In this document: piece after piece, positions 8,390 to 17,678 of the stretch
Numbering within the stretch: the stretch's first letter is position 1
Layout: each line of letters opens with the position of its first letter
Assembly (NCBI RefSeq): GCF_024181405.1
Contig: NZ_CP051302.1
Coordinates: forward strand, 310,001-374,000
Source: Treponema denticola
GTDB taxonomy: Bacteria; Spirochaetota; Spirochaetia; Treponematales; Treponemataceae
Length of the DNA stretch: 64,000 nucleotides
Direction of reading: 5' to 3'
Program-made: the position numbers and the translations under genes
Notes under the pieces: model-generated
Seen by the model: the letters and a program-made list of their open reading frames with translations, nothing else
Told to the model about the DNA's origin: nothing
Database searches by the model: none

Positions 8390-9232
8390 ATGCAAAAGAT
8401 TAAAACCGCTGTTGATGTTAGAACGCTTCTTTTTTTAGATATGTTGATTATGGTTTTTATGCTGATTTCCGGGAAGGCGGAGGTAACGCTCTGCTCTTTT
8501 ATCGTTGCGGCGGCAGTGCCGGTCATAACGGAATTAAACCTGTTCGGAAACTTCAGTTTCAGAACAGGCTGCCTTAAAATGCGATGTTCTAAATCGTGCT
8601 ATTTGCACGATTTAGAACTCGTCGACCTGTTCGATAATGCAAGTTATCGAACAGGTCTATTATACGGTGTCTTATTGTGCTACACTGTTTTGTTTGCAGT
8701 GCTTTTTTCCTATTATCAACTGATTTTGCATGTGCATTTTCCGGTGTTTCAATCCGCGGTCTTTTCCGTTATCGGAATAGTTGCTTTTATCGTGCAGCGG
8801 ATTATTCCCTTTATGCTGTTGGGAACGGTAATTCAAAAGCAAAAAAATATTTCGGAAATTACAATGGCGCTCGACCGTATGCGGCTGCCGCGAGGCGTTA
8901 TCCTCAGCATAGCGGTAATGTTCCGTTATTTTCCTGCAATAAAAGATGATTTTCTGATTATCATCGATGCGATGAAACTGAAAGGTCTATACACTTCAAA
9001 ATGTACGGCTATGCTTCATCCGATACGGACGATGGAATTTATAATCGTGCCGATGTTGTTTAAAAGCCTAAAGACTGCGGAAGAACTTTCCTGTGCGGCC
9101 TTGGTTAAGGGTATTGAAAACACCGGTAAAAAAACATCGTACTTTGATGTCAAACTTCGTCCGATAGATGCCGTGTTTTCGCTTGCTGCAATCACAGTGT
9201 TGACGGCAAGTATGTACGCAAAATTATTTTGA
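8390..9232 (+). CDS. Energy-coupling factor transporter transmembrane protein EcfT, carrying an in-frame palindromic insert
   Basis: A 280-residue membrane protein with several transmembrane segments (first two near residues 13-50, then about 90-150 and a last one at the C-terminus). It has the EcfT coupling helices with ALDRMRLPRG and AMKLKGLYTS, which carry the Arg/Gly signature that touches the ATPases. It scaffolds the S component and ATPase pair of an ECF-type vitamin/metal importer. Residues about 50-90 do not look like EcfT: they are encoded by three successive hairpins (8539-8657). Without them the length would be about 240. The gene is followed without a gap by the ATPase. Confidence 0.85.
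   Translation: MQKIKTAVDVRTLLFLDMLIMVFMLISGKAEVTLCSFIVAAAVPVITELNLFGNFSFRTGCLKMRCSKSCYLHDLELVDLFDNASYRTGLLYGVLLCYTVLFAVLFSYYQLILHVHFPVFQSAVFSVIGIVAFIVQRIIPFMLLGTVIQKQKNISEITMALDRMRLPRGVILSIAVMFRYFPAIKDDFLIIIDAMKLKGLYTSKCTAMLHPIRTMEFIIVPMLFKSLKTAEELSCAALVKGIENTGKKTSYFDVKLRPIDAVFSLAAITVLTASMYAKLF
8539..8657. repeat. Palindrome-rich element inside ecfT (three hairpins, frame kept open)
   Basis: Three consecutive inverted repeats lie within 119 bases. 8539-8568 has 13 pairs with one mismatch. 8586-8599 pairs perfectly with 8605-8618 (14 bp, loop TATTT). 8624-8637 pairs perfectly with 8644-8657 (14 bp, loop TGCAAG). The first and third share the arm CCTGTTCG. The reading frame stays open and translates to a hydrophilic stretch unlike the membrane protein around it. 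The exact ends cannot be set without an uninterrupted relative. Confidence 0.75.
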
Positions 9233-10723
9233 ATGAGAGCCTCGCGTATGATCAACTTGAATGATGTAAGCTACAAATATAACGATGCTGCAGCACAGGC
9301 AATTCAACACGTATCTCTGTCCGTAAAAAAAGGAGAACTGGTTGTTATTACCGGAAAAAGCGGCTGCGGAAAAACGACCCTGTTTCGTTGTGTGAATGGG
9401 CTGTGTCCCCGTTTTTATGAAGGAAAAATAACCGGAACGCTTACATTAAACGGCACTGATTTTTCGTCGATGCGTATATGCGATATATCGAACATTGCGG
9501 CATCCGTTTTTCAAAATCCCGAAAGCCAGTTTTTTACAACCGATGTACTTTCCGACCTTGTATATCCGTGCGAAAATTACGGTATAGAAAAAGAAGAAAT
9601 ACAAGAGCGGCTGCACCATGTTACAAAACTGCTATCGCTGGAACCGCTTTTGAATAGAAAGCTTTCGGAACTCTCCGGAGGTGAAAAACAAAAAATTGCA
9701 ATCGCTTCGGTTTTAATGTTGGACACACGCGTTGTACTGATGGACGAGCCGTCTTCCAATCTCGATTATCAATCCATAGAATTGCTTACACAAATACTTG
9801 CACAGCTAAAATCAAAAGGTTACACGATACTCATCATCGAACATCGGCTGCATTATTTGGCGGAACTCTGCGACCGGCTCATCGTAATGGAAAACGGATC
9901 AATAGTACGGGAATATGAAAAAGATTCGTTACGCACTATCGGTAATGATGAGTTGCACAAACGAGGACTTCGCGGCTTGCATTTATTTCAAAACACCATC
10001 GATATTCCGTACAGTCAAAAGCCTCAGAAGAAAAGCGAAGCGTTGGTTGTACTGCACGATATTCATTTTGGATATCGGAAAAACATTGAGGTTTTAAAAG
10101 GAATACATCTTTCAATATATCCCGGAGACAAGATTGCTTTAATCGGTAAAAACGGATGCGGAAAAACAACGCTGGGGAAAATCCTGTGCGGATTAAAAAA
10201 GGAACAGAGCGGTACTGTTTTGCTGGACGGAAGAGCATTCCCTGCAAGGGTGCGCAGTAAGACCGCCAGGTATGTGATGCAAAATGTTGAGTTTCAGCTT
10301 TTCGGGTGCAGCGTATATGATGATTTACTGCTCGGTAACGAAGCGCTGCCCGACAAAGAAAACCGAATACAAACAGTGCTTACAAAGCTCGGTCTTTCGG
10401 ATTTGCAAGAACAACACCCGACAACACTGTCGATGGGGCAAAAACAGCGCTTGGTAGTCGCCGCATCATTTTTACAAAAGAAGCGGCTCACTATTTTTGA
10501 CGAACCGACAAGCGGTTTGGATTACGGCAGTATGCAAAATGTCTGTGCGTTAATCGATTCGATAACGGGCAAGACAAACGCCTCCGTTATTATCACGCAT
10601 GATTATGAATTCATTTTAAACACCTGCAATAGAGCGGTTCTTTTGGAAGACGGACGGATAGCCGAAGATTTTCAATTGAACGGCTCGATGCAGTTGGAAT
10701 ATATTTTTAAAGAGAGGTTATAA
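9233..10723 (+). CDS. Fused ECF transporter ATPase (EcfA-EcfA')
   Basis: A 496-residue protein with two complete ABC ATPase domains in one chain. Domain 1 (about 1-240) has Walker A GKSGCGKTT, signature LSGGEKQK and Walker B VVLMDEPSSNLD. Domain 2 (about 265-496) has GKNGCGKTT, signature LSMGQKQR and LTIFDEPTSGLD. It would power the EcfT/S-component importer on the cytoplasmic side. The ATG at 9233 directly follows the ecfT stop; an alternative ATG at 9248 would give MINLNDVSYKYN, a more usual ABC start. Confidence 0.93.
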   Translation: MRASRMINLNDVSYKYNDAAAQAIQHVSLSVKKGELVVITGKSGCGKTTLFRCVNGLCPRFYEGKITGTLTLNGTDFSSMRICDISNIAASVFQNPESQFFTTDVLSDLVYPCENYGIEKEEIQERLHHVTKLLSLEPLLNRKLSELSGGEKQKIAIASVLMLDTRVVLMDEPSSNLDYQSIELLTQILAQLKSKGYTILIIEHRLHYLAELCDRLIVMENGSIVREYEKDSLRTIGNDELHKRGLRGLHLFQNTIDIPYSQKPQKKSEALVVLHDIHFGYRKNIEVLKGIHLSIYPGDKIALIGKNGCGKTTLGKILCGLKKEQSGTVLLDGRAFPARVRSKTARYVMQNVEFQLFGCSVYDDLLLGNEALPDKENRIQTVLTKLGLSDLQEQHPTTLSMGQKQRLVVAASFLQKKRLTIFDEPTSGLDYGSMQNVCALIDSITGKTNASVIITHDYEFILNTCNRAVLLEDGRIAEDFQLNGSMQLEYIFKERL

Positions 10724-10727
10724 AGGT

Positions 10728-11324
10728 ATGGGAACAAAAACCAATCACTGGAAAATCAGTCACTTTGTTTTAATCGGTTTAATGGCCGCAATTTATGCAG
10801 CCGTTATTTATGGGGTCGGAATGCTGACAGCCGTTACTATCCCCGTTATGCATGTGTTTGCGCCCGGTATGACGGGGCTTTTGATGGGGCCTATTGTTCT
10901 TTTTGTTGTAAAGACTGTGCGGAGATTCGGCGTGTTGACGCTGCTTGTCGGTTTGGGCGTTGCGCTTTTTACGCTGACCGGAATGGGAAGTATTAACTGT
11001 CTGATTTTTGTTGTAATTGGAGGTTTGATAGCCGATGTGATTATTACAAAAACAAGGTTCAAAACGCTTTCGGTCGGTATCGGTCACGGACTTACGCAGG
11101 CTGCATATTTTACCGGAGGCGTGTTCCCTTTCCTTTTCTTTTTGGAACGGGAATTGGCAAAGTGGCAGGAAATGGGAATGAGCCGGGAAGAGATACTTGA
11201 ATATGTGAAATATTTTACCGGAACCTTCGCCGTTATCGGCATAGTATCCGCTATCGTTTTCGGTATTGCAGGCGTCTATATCGGAAAGCTCATCTTAAAA
11301 CGCCATTTTAAGGATATGGAGTAG
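10728..11324 (+). CDS. ECF transporter S component, Trep_Strep (MptD-like) family
   Basis: A 198-residue protein with about five or six hydrophobic segments, starting near residues 12-35, with PGMTGLLMGPIVLFVV and a central GLIADVI segment. The pattern matches the membrane family named for Treponema and Streptococcus (Trep_Strep), regarded as substrate-binding S components of ECF importers. The substrate is not known from the sequence. It follows the fused ATPase by four bases and precedes two ABC half-transporters by 13 bases, so all five genes are probably one operon. Confidence 0.82.
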   Translation: MGTKTNHWKISHFVLIGLMAAIYAAVIYGVGMLTAVTIPVMHVFAPGMTGLLMGPIVLFVVKTVRRFGVLTLLVGLGVALFTLTGMGSINCLIFVVIGGLIADVIITKTRFKTLSVGIGHGLTQAAYFTGGVFPFLFFLERELAKWQEMGMSREEILEYVKYFTGTFAVIGIVSAIVFGIAGVYIGKLILKRHFKDME

Positions 11325-11337
11325 AGGAACGGAAACC

Positions 11338-13098
11338 ATGAGATTTAAAGATTTTATTGTGCCGAATATTCCCGCGTATACGGCGTCCGTAAGTCTTGCG
11401 GTACTGGGTGTCGGCTGCGGTATGGTGCCGTATATCACGGTGCACCGTCTTCTTATGCGTTTGGCAAAAGGCGGAACTTCCGTTGCCGAAGTGTCGGCTT
11501 ATGTAGGCGTTATCATTGCAGCCTTTGCTTTTCAACTGGTGCTGCACAGCATATCGACGGCGATTTCGCACAAGACAGCCTTTTCCGTTTTGGAAAAAAT
11601 AAGGCTTGCCCTTACCGAAAAGATGATAAAGATGCCGCTGGGTTTTACGCGGAACAAGGGCGCCGGCTATTTTCACGGAATGCTCATCGATAGTATTGAA
11701 CGGCTTGAATTTCCGCTTGCACACGCACTGCCTGAAACCACCTCGAATATCCTCATTCCTTTGAGCATTACTGCGATACTTTTTGCAGCCGATTGGCGGC
11801 TTGCTCTTGCCGTTTTGGTACCTGCTGCAGCAACCTTGATTTTTTATCTTCCGATGTATATCGGCATTATGAACGATTTTGCAAACACCTATTATGCCGC
11901 CCTCGAAAACATGAACGGCAGGGTTATCGAATATATCCGCGGAAATAAAGAAATTAAAATATTCGGCACCGAAGCAAGGGCCTATTCTCAGTTTGAAGAT
12001 TCCATCGACAATTACGAAAAGTCAACCTTAAAGCTCTACAATAAAATGTATTTTGTAAGCGCTCCGGCCTTTGTACTTTTGTCGTCGATTACGGTGAGCG
12101 TGCTTTCAGTCGGCGGACTGCTTTTTACTTCCGGTTTGATTGAAGCGCCGCTCTATCTTTTTGCCGTCATCATTGCAGAGGGCTTGGGAGTTTCGCTTTT
12201 AAAGTTCACCGAATTTATGGACAACTTTTATCACATAAGAAACGGTAAAAAGCTGATTGAAGAAGTGCTGTCCGCTCCCGAATTGGAAGAAACTGCCGCA
12301 GCAGCTGCTCTGCATATTCCGAATAACCAAATTGTGTTTCATAATGTGTGCTTTTCATACAATGAAATTACGGCTGCCGATAAAACCGGCAATGAGAACA
12401 ATGCTCCTGAGGGAAATGTGCTTCACGATGTATCGCTCACTTTTAAAGAGGGGAAAAAGACGGCGATTGTCGGGCACTCCGGTTCGGGTAAGTCAACAAT
12501 AGCCAATTTGATTGCCCGCTTTTGGGATGTTTCAAAGGGTTCCATTACAATCGGCGGAATCAATTACAAAGATATGTCTCTTGCGCAATTAATGGAACAT
12601 GTCAACTATGTTACGCAGGACACTTTTTTATTCAATATGAGTATTTTGGAAAATATTCGAATGGGGAAGCCCGCCGCCTCCGATGAAGAAGTAAAAGAAG
12701 CTGCCCGTCTTGCACAGTGTTCGGATTTTATTGAACGGCTTGAAAAAGGCTGGAACACTTATGCGGGCAATGAAGGAACAAAACTGTCCGGCGGGCAGCG
12801 GCAGCGCATTATCATTGCCCGTGCAATTTTGCGGAATTCACCGGTGCTTATATTAGACGAAGCGACTACTCACACCGATGCGGAAAACCGCCGGCAGCTT
12901 CAGCTTTCATTACAGGAACTGTGTAAAAATAAAACCGTTATCACGATAGACCACAACCTTTCCACCGTCAAAGAAAGTGATTCAATCATCGTTATGGAAA
13001 ATGGACGGGTAGAGGCTCAAGGTACACATACGGAACTTTTAAAAAATTCGGTAGTGTATAAACGGCTTTATCAAGGACAGGGAGGAAATGTATGCTAA
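11338..13098 (+). CDS. ABC transporter, fused permease-ATPase half (first of a pair)
   Basis: A 586-residue half-transporter with six transmembrane helices in residues 1-310 and an ATPase domain with Walker A GHSGSGKST, signature LSGGQRQR and Walker B VLILDEATTHTDAE. Exporter-type fold. It overlaps the next gene by seven bases, so the two probably form a heterodimer. The permease-ATPase pair with an AraC regulator next door resembles the layout of YbtP/YbtQ-type systems, which import siderophores with an exporter fold. That comparison is inference; direction and substrate are open. Confidence 0.88.
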   Translation: MRFKDFIVPNIPAYTASVSLAVLGVGCGMVPYITVHRLLMRLAKGGTSVAEVSAYVGVIIAAFAFQLVLHSISTAISHKTAFSVLEKIRLALTEKMIKMPLGFTRNKGAGYFHGMLIDSIERLEFPLAHALPETTSNILIPLSITAILFAADWRLALAVLVPAAATLIFYLPMYIGIMNDFANTYYAALENMNGRVIEYIRGNKEIKIFGTEARAYSQFEDSIDNYEKSTLKLYNKMYFVSAPAFVLLSSITVSVLSVGGLLFTSGLIEAPLYLFAVIIAEGLGVSLLKFTEFMDNFYHIRNGKKLIEEVLSAPELEETAAAAALHIPNNQIVFHNVCFSYNEITAADKTGNENNAPEGNVLHDVSLTFKEGKKTAIVGHSGSGKSTIANLIARFWDVSKGSITIGGINYKDMSLAQLMEHVNYVTQDTFLFNMSILENIRMGKPAASDEEVKEAARLAQCSDFIERLEKGWNTYAGNEGTKLSGGQRQRIIIARAILRNSPVLILDEATTHTDAENRRQLQLSLQELCKNKTVITIDHNLSTVKESDSIIVMENGRVEAQGTHTELLKNSVVYKRLYQGQGGNVC

Positions 13099-14837
13099 AA
13101 ACGGTGCGGGCTTTTTTGGCCCTTATGCAAAATCAAAAAAAGGAAATTATTTTTTCCGTTGTCTTAAGCTTTATCGACGGCTTTTTTATTATGATACCTT
13201 TTATCATCGCCTTTAAAATCGTAAACGCCGTACCGCTTTTTAATCCCGCCGCTTCGGGAACGCTTGATGTCCGTACTATGTACCGGTACATCGGCATTAT
13301 GGCGGCAGCGGTGTTTATCAGAATTGTACTGCGTTACTTTACGCTCTATTTCCGCGGCGGGGCAGGTTATAAGGCAATGTGCCGCGAGCGTAAAAACTTA
13401 GGGACACGATTACGCAAGGTATCGCTCGGCTTTCTCAATGAAAAAAACACGGGCGACTTGGTTTCGACCATTACTTCCGATGCGGCGTTTTTGGAAATTG
13501 AAGGCATGGTCGTTATCGAAAAAATCGCCGTGGGCATTCCTGTTTTTGCTATCGGACTTACTGTCTTGCTTGTCTTCGATTACCGCATCTTTTTGCTCAC
13601 CGTTTTTTTGTTTATTCCGGTATGGTACATGTACAGAAAATTATCTACATTGCAAGACAAGTTAAAAATAAACCGGCAGGACTTTATCGGAAAAGTTACC
13701 GCCGATATTGTTGAATTTATCAACGGGATCCATGTGCTTAAAATATACAACATGGCGGAAAAGCGGTTTTCAAAAACGGCTGAAGTGGTAAAGAATTTAC
13801 GGGATTTTTCTGTCCGCGCGGAACTCGCTCATATTCCTGTCGTCTCTCTTTTTCAGTTTTGCTTACGGCTTGTTACGGCGGGAATAGTTTTTTCTTCCGC
13901 CCTGCTTTTTTTACGGGGAACACTTTCTTTTGCACAAATCTTTTTGCTGATGACCGCCTCTTTCAGTTTATTCAGCGGTATTGAAGCGATGGGGATTTTC
14001 AGTATCTTTTCTAAAATGACTCAGCAGTCAATCGACCGTATGAATGCCATCAAAGCGGTTCCGGAAATGCAAAACCTTTCAGGGAATCTGCTGCTCGATC
14101 CTCAAAAACAGCACGCATTCGATATTCAATTTGAAGATGTTTCTTTTGCCTACACCGAAAGAGAGGTGCTGCACAATATCAGCTTTTCAGTTCCCGAAAA
14201 AACGGTAACCGCTCTTGCAGGTCTTTCGGGAAGCGGCAAGACGACTATTGTGAATCTGCTTGCCCGTTTTTGGGATATACAGAAGGGGCAAATCAGTATC
14301 GGCGGCACCGATATTAAAGAACTCAATTACGAAAACCTTTTGCACAATATCAGCTTTGTGTTTCAGGATGTATTTTTGTTTAACGACACGATATTAAATA
14401 ATATCAAACTCGGCCGGGAAGACGCTTCTTTGGAGGAAGTGTATCAGGCGGCTGAGCGTGCGGGCTGCACCGATTTTATTATGCAAAGTGAAAAGGGCTA
14501 CGACACGGTTATCGGAGAGGCGGGCTTGCGGCTTTCGGGCGGAGAAAAACAGCGCATTTCGATTGCCCGTGCTTTTCTTAAAAATGCTCCGATTGTACTA
14601 TTGGACGAGGTTACCGCCAATGTCGATTCCGAAAACGAAGCCAAAATACAAGCAGCCTTACAGGAATTGCTCAAAGATAAAACCGTCATCATGATTGCCC
14701 ACAAGCTGACAAGTCTCCGCAACGCCGGCCAAATTCTTGTTCTCGAAAACGGGCACATTGTTCAGTGCGGCAGGCATGAGGAGCTGATAAAAGAAGAAGG
14801 TTTATATAGAAAATTGTGGGAAGATTCCAAGAACTGA
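13092..14837 (+). CDS. ABC transporter, fused permease-ATPase half (second of a pair)
   Basis: A 581-residue half-transporter with hydrophobic segments at about 15-40, 70-95, 140-190 and 245-300, then an ATPase domain with GLSGSGKTT, LSGGEKQR and IVLLDEVTANVDSEN. All catalytic elements of both partners look intact, so the dimer should have two active ATP sites. It is the last gene of the ecfT operon and ends 43 bases from the convergent AraC gene. No clear terminator is visible in that gap. Confidence 0.88.
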   Translation: MLKTVRAFLALMQNQKKEIIFSVVLSFIDGFFIMIPFIIAFKIVNAVPLFNPAASGTLDVRTMYRYIGIMAAAVFIRIVLRYFTLYFRGGAGYKAMCRERKNLGTRLRKVSLGFLNEKNTGDLVSTITSDAAFLEIEGMVVIEKIAVGIPVFAIGLTVLLVFDYRIFLLTVFLFIPVWYMYRKLSTLQDKLKINRQDFIGKVTADIVEFINGIHVLKIYNMAEKRFSKTAEVVKNLRDFSVRAELAHIPVVSLFQFCLRLVTAGIVFSSALLFLRGTLSFAQIFLLMTASFSLFSGIEAMGIFSIFSKMTQQSIDRMNAIKAVPEMQNLSGNLLLDPQKQHAFDIQFEDVSFAYTEREVLHNISFSVPEKTVTALAGLSGSGKTTIVNLLARFWDIQKGQISIGGTDIKELNYENLLHNISFVFQDVFLFNDTILNNIKLGREDASLEEVYQAAERAGCTDFIMQSEKGYDTVIGEAGLRLSGGEKQRISIARAFLKNAPIVLLDEVTANVDSENEAKIQAALQELLKDKTVIMIAHKLTSLRNAGQILVLENGHIVQCGRHEELIKEEGLYRKLWEDSKN

Positions 14838-14880
14838 CGGCAGTTTTTTGTTTGTAAATACATCGAAGAAAACTAACCTT

Positions 14881-15822
14881 TCACCTCTTTCTATATTCAT
14901 TTGGAAGCATACCTGTGTACTTTTCAAAGCAGCCGGAAAAATAGCCGGTGCTGCGGTAGCCGAGGCTTTGGGCGATGTTTGCAACATACATATTAGTATT
15001 TAAAAGCAGAGAGCAGGCTTTTTCCATTTTTTTATTAACAAGATAATCGGTAAGCGGGAAACCGGTAACGGCTTTAAAAACATATTTAAATTTTGAAGGA
15101 CTCATATACGACATTTTTGCAAGCGTTTCAAGCGGAAGTCTTTTGTGTAAGTTTTTATTTATGAACTCAATCGTTTGCATAATAGCTGCATGATCGGCTG
15201 AAAAAACGGAGTGTTCCGTTTTTTGTACGTTTTCGGTTCTTCGTAAAAGAAGGGCGGCTATTTCATCAACTTTACTTTTAAAAAAAAGTTTTGCACTCGC
15301 TTCGGTTCCCGAGAATTTCCGTATCTGATTCAATATAAAAGAAATTTCAGGAATATAGTTTTCTTTCGGCAAAAGAGAAATTTTTGTGCAAAAATTTTCT
15401 TCCGTAATGCCGAAAGTGTTTTTTAAATATGCACCGTAATATTCAGGGTTTAATTGAAGCCCGATAATACATGCAGGGGTTTCCTTTTTTATAACATACT
15501 GAATAGCTTTGACTTTAGTGTAATGTTGAATGTATTGCATTCCGGCATATACCCTTCCTGCAGGATATTTTTTGTCGGAGGCAATAGAATCATATTGCTG
15601 AAGATAAATACCTTCATCCGATGGTACCGTATATTTAAAATCCTCATAGTAAAGATGATCGGCAATACAAATATGTGCATAAGAGCCTACATCATAAATA
15701 GCAGAATAGCCTTTTCCTATTTCGGAAGAAAATGCATAGGTTTTAAAATGCGGATACGGATTATCTTTTTTTACGATATCAGAATTAGTATGGTTTAAAA
15801 AAGCGTAATAACTTTTTTGCAT
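14881..15822 (-). CDS. AraC-family transcriptional regulator
   Basis: A 313-residue protein with a C-terminal double helix-turn-helix (about 215-313) containing LETLAKMSYMSPSKFKYVFK and the second motif ending SLGYRSTGYFSGCFEKYTG followed by PNEYR. The N-terminal 200 residues are a poorly conserved effector domain. It converges on the ECF/ABC operon and is the obvious candidate regulator of it; this is inferred from position only. A perfect 15-bp inverted repeat lies just upstream of its start (15848-15879). Confidence 0.9.
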   Translation of the reverse strand: MQKSYYAFLNHTNSDIVKKDNPYPHFKTYAFSSEIGKGYSAIYDVGSYAHICIADHLYYEDFKYTVPSDEGIYLQQYDSIASDKKYPAGRVYAGMQYIQHYTKVKAIQYVIKKETPACIIGLQLNPEYYGAYLKNTFGITEENFCTKISLLPKENYIPEISFILNQIRKFSGTEASAKLFFKSKVDEIAALLLRRTENVQKTEHSVFSADHAAIMQTIEFINKNLHKRLPLETLAKMSYMSPSKFKYVFKAVTGFPLTDYLVNKKMEKACSLLLNTNMYVANIAQSLGYRSTGYFSGCFEKYTGMLPNEYRKR

Positions 15823-15847
15823 AATTTAACACTCCAATCATTAGTGA

Positions 15848-15879
15848 GCATTTCTAAAAACTTTAGTTTTTAGAAATGC
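15848..15879. repeat. Perfect 15-bp inverted repeat upstream of the AraC gene
   Basis: GCATTTCTAAAAACT (15848-15862) and its exact reverse complement (15865-15879) are separated by two bases. It lies 26 bases upstream of the AraC start codon and also downstream of nothing obvious on the plus strand. It could be an operator, a hairpin in the AraC leader, or a small dispersed palindrome. There is no poly-U tract next to it, so it is not a typical terminator. Confidence 0.6.
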
Positions 15880-15938
15880 CCTAGTATACAATAAAAATAA
15901 ATTTTAAGCTATGGCTTACATTTTCAGAAAATTTATTC

Positions 15939-17678
15939 CTACTTTTGCAGTCTATACCATTCGGCATATTTGGAATTTAGGGCAATAAGTTCTTCGTGAG
16001 TGCCCGATTCCAATAATTTGCCGTCATCGATTACGTTTATTATATCGGCATTTTTTACTGTAGAAAGACGGTGCGCGATTATAAGTGTTGTGCGTCCTTT
16101 CTTTAAAACTTCGATACCTGCATTTATAAGTTTTTCGGTTTCGGTGTCAATGTTTGCCGTAGCCTCATCTAAGATCAGAATTTTAGGATCCCTCACCATG
16201 GCACGGGCAAAACAGATAATCTGCCTCTCTCCTTCCGAAAAATTTTTTCCGTTTTCGCTCACTTCGGCATCCAAACCTTTTTTCGAACGTTCTATAAGAT
16301 TTGTGCCGCCTACAGCCTTTAAAGCTTTTTCGCAAGATTCTCTATTTATAAAAGGATCGTTTAAACTTATGTTGTCAAAAATTGTTCCGCTAAAAAGATA
16401 GGGTTCCTGCAAGACCACTGCAATCTTGGAACGCAGGGTTTTTAATTCAAGAGAGCGTATATCCTGTCCGTCAATTAAAACCTTACCGCCGGAATTTTCA
16501 TAAAAACCTAAAATCAAATTCATAATCGTAGATTTTCCGCAGCCGGTCTTTCCGACAAAGGCTATGGTCATCCCGTCTTCCGCATTAAAATCAAGTCCTT
16601 TTAAAATTGGAATACCTTCTTTGTATTCAAATTTAGTGTTTGAAAATTTTATATCACCCAAGGGAGAATGAGGAGTACCGTTTGTTCTTTCATGTTCAAA
16701 ATTGATTATCTCCGAGACTCTTCCCGCCGCAACAAAGGCATTTTTGTAAATATTTATCTGCATAAATAATTTTAAAAAGACATCTGTTATTTCCTTGTTA
16801 TAACTTATAGCGATTACAAGAGTACCGACAAGAAAATGAGCTCCCTGAAAATACAGATAACCGAACACTCCCAAAAGGGCGGCGTAAATTAAGGTTCTAA
16901 TTCTTGCAATAATATTCCAAGAAAAAAGCCCCGAGAGTAAAACCATTTTTCGTTTTGAAGTATATGCCGGAAGATTAAATTTATCGAATTCTTTTTCTAT
17001 TTTTTCCTCTGCACAAAAAGCTTGCACGCTTTCAATAGAATTAATACTTTCGTTAAAAAATCCGTTTAATTCTCCGATTGAATTTCTATAATCCCGTGTC
17101 GGCTTGTCGCTCTTTTTTAAATAATACCGAGCAAGAAAATAAACAACCGGCAGATAGGCAAAACTAGCCCCAAAAAGATAGGGGCTCATAAATGCCAAAC
17201 GGATATATAAAACTATGCATAATAAAATTACACTAAATACCTCGCCCAAAACCAAAAAGTATAAATCGCCTACTGCATTTACATCGGAAGAAAAACGGCT
17301 CATTATATTTCCCGAAGTCATTTCATCAAAATGTTTCATCTTTAAATTTAAAAGATGACCGGCCATATCCATTTGAATATGTTCACAGACGGTATTTGCA
17401 ATTTTTCTAAAAAGCAATGTTTTTACATACATCGATAAAAAAAATAAAAAAGCAGTACCCAAAAACAAAAGGGCATGTTTAATTAAAAAATCTTTTAAGC
17501 CGGGCATATTTACAAGATCGGCATTTATAACGCTTGCCGTAATTGTAGGAAGATAGGCTGAAGATGCAATAAAAATTCCTACTGCAACAAAGGCTGCTAA
17601 CACATAAGCCTTGCAGTATTTTAAATATGAGAGAAAAAATCTATAATTTACTTTGAGTTTATTGGTCTTATCTTTCAT
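15939..17678 (-). CDS. Heterodimeric ABC exporter subunit with degenerate signature
   Basis: A 579-residue half-transporter with six transmembrane helices in the first 310 residues and an ATPase domain with Walker A GKTGCGKST, a degenerate signature FSEGERQ and Walker B ILILDEATANID. I chose ATG 17678, preceded by GGAGG, rather than an in-frame start 30 codons upstream that would run deep into the previous gene. It overlaps the partner gene by 11 bases. With the partner's Glu-to-Asp Walker B change, this fits exporters such as TM287/288 that have one consensus and one degenerate ATP site. Substrate unknown, probably drug or lipid export. Confidence 0.9.
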   Translation of the reverse strand: MKDKTNKLKVNYRFFLSYLKYCKAYVLAAFVAVGIFIASSAYLPTITASVINADLVNMPGLKDFLIKHALLFLGTAFLFFLSMYVKTLLFRKIANTVCEHIQMDMAGHLLNLKMKHFDEMTSGNIMSRFSSDVNAVGDLYFLVLGEVFSVILLCIVLYIRLAFMSPYLFGASFAYLPVVYFLARYYLKKSDKPTRDYRNSIGELNGFFNESINSIESVQAFCAEEKIEKEFDKFNLPAYTSKRKMVLLSGLFSWNIIARIRTLIYAALLGVFGYLYFQGAHFLVGTLVIAISYNKEITDVFLKLFMQINIYKNAFVAAGRVSEIINFEHERTNGTPHSPLGDIKFSNTKFEYKEGIPILKGLDFNAEDGMTIAFVGKTGCGKSTIMNLILGFYENSGGKVLIDGQDIRSLELKTLRSKIAVVLQEPYLFSGTIFDNISLNDPFINRESCEKALKAVGGTNLIERSKKGLDAEVSENGKNFSEGERQIICFARAMVRDPKILILDEATANIDTETEKLINAGIEVLKKGRTTLIIAHRLSTVKNADIINVIDDGKLLESGTHEELIALNSKYAEWYRLQK

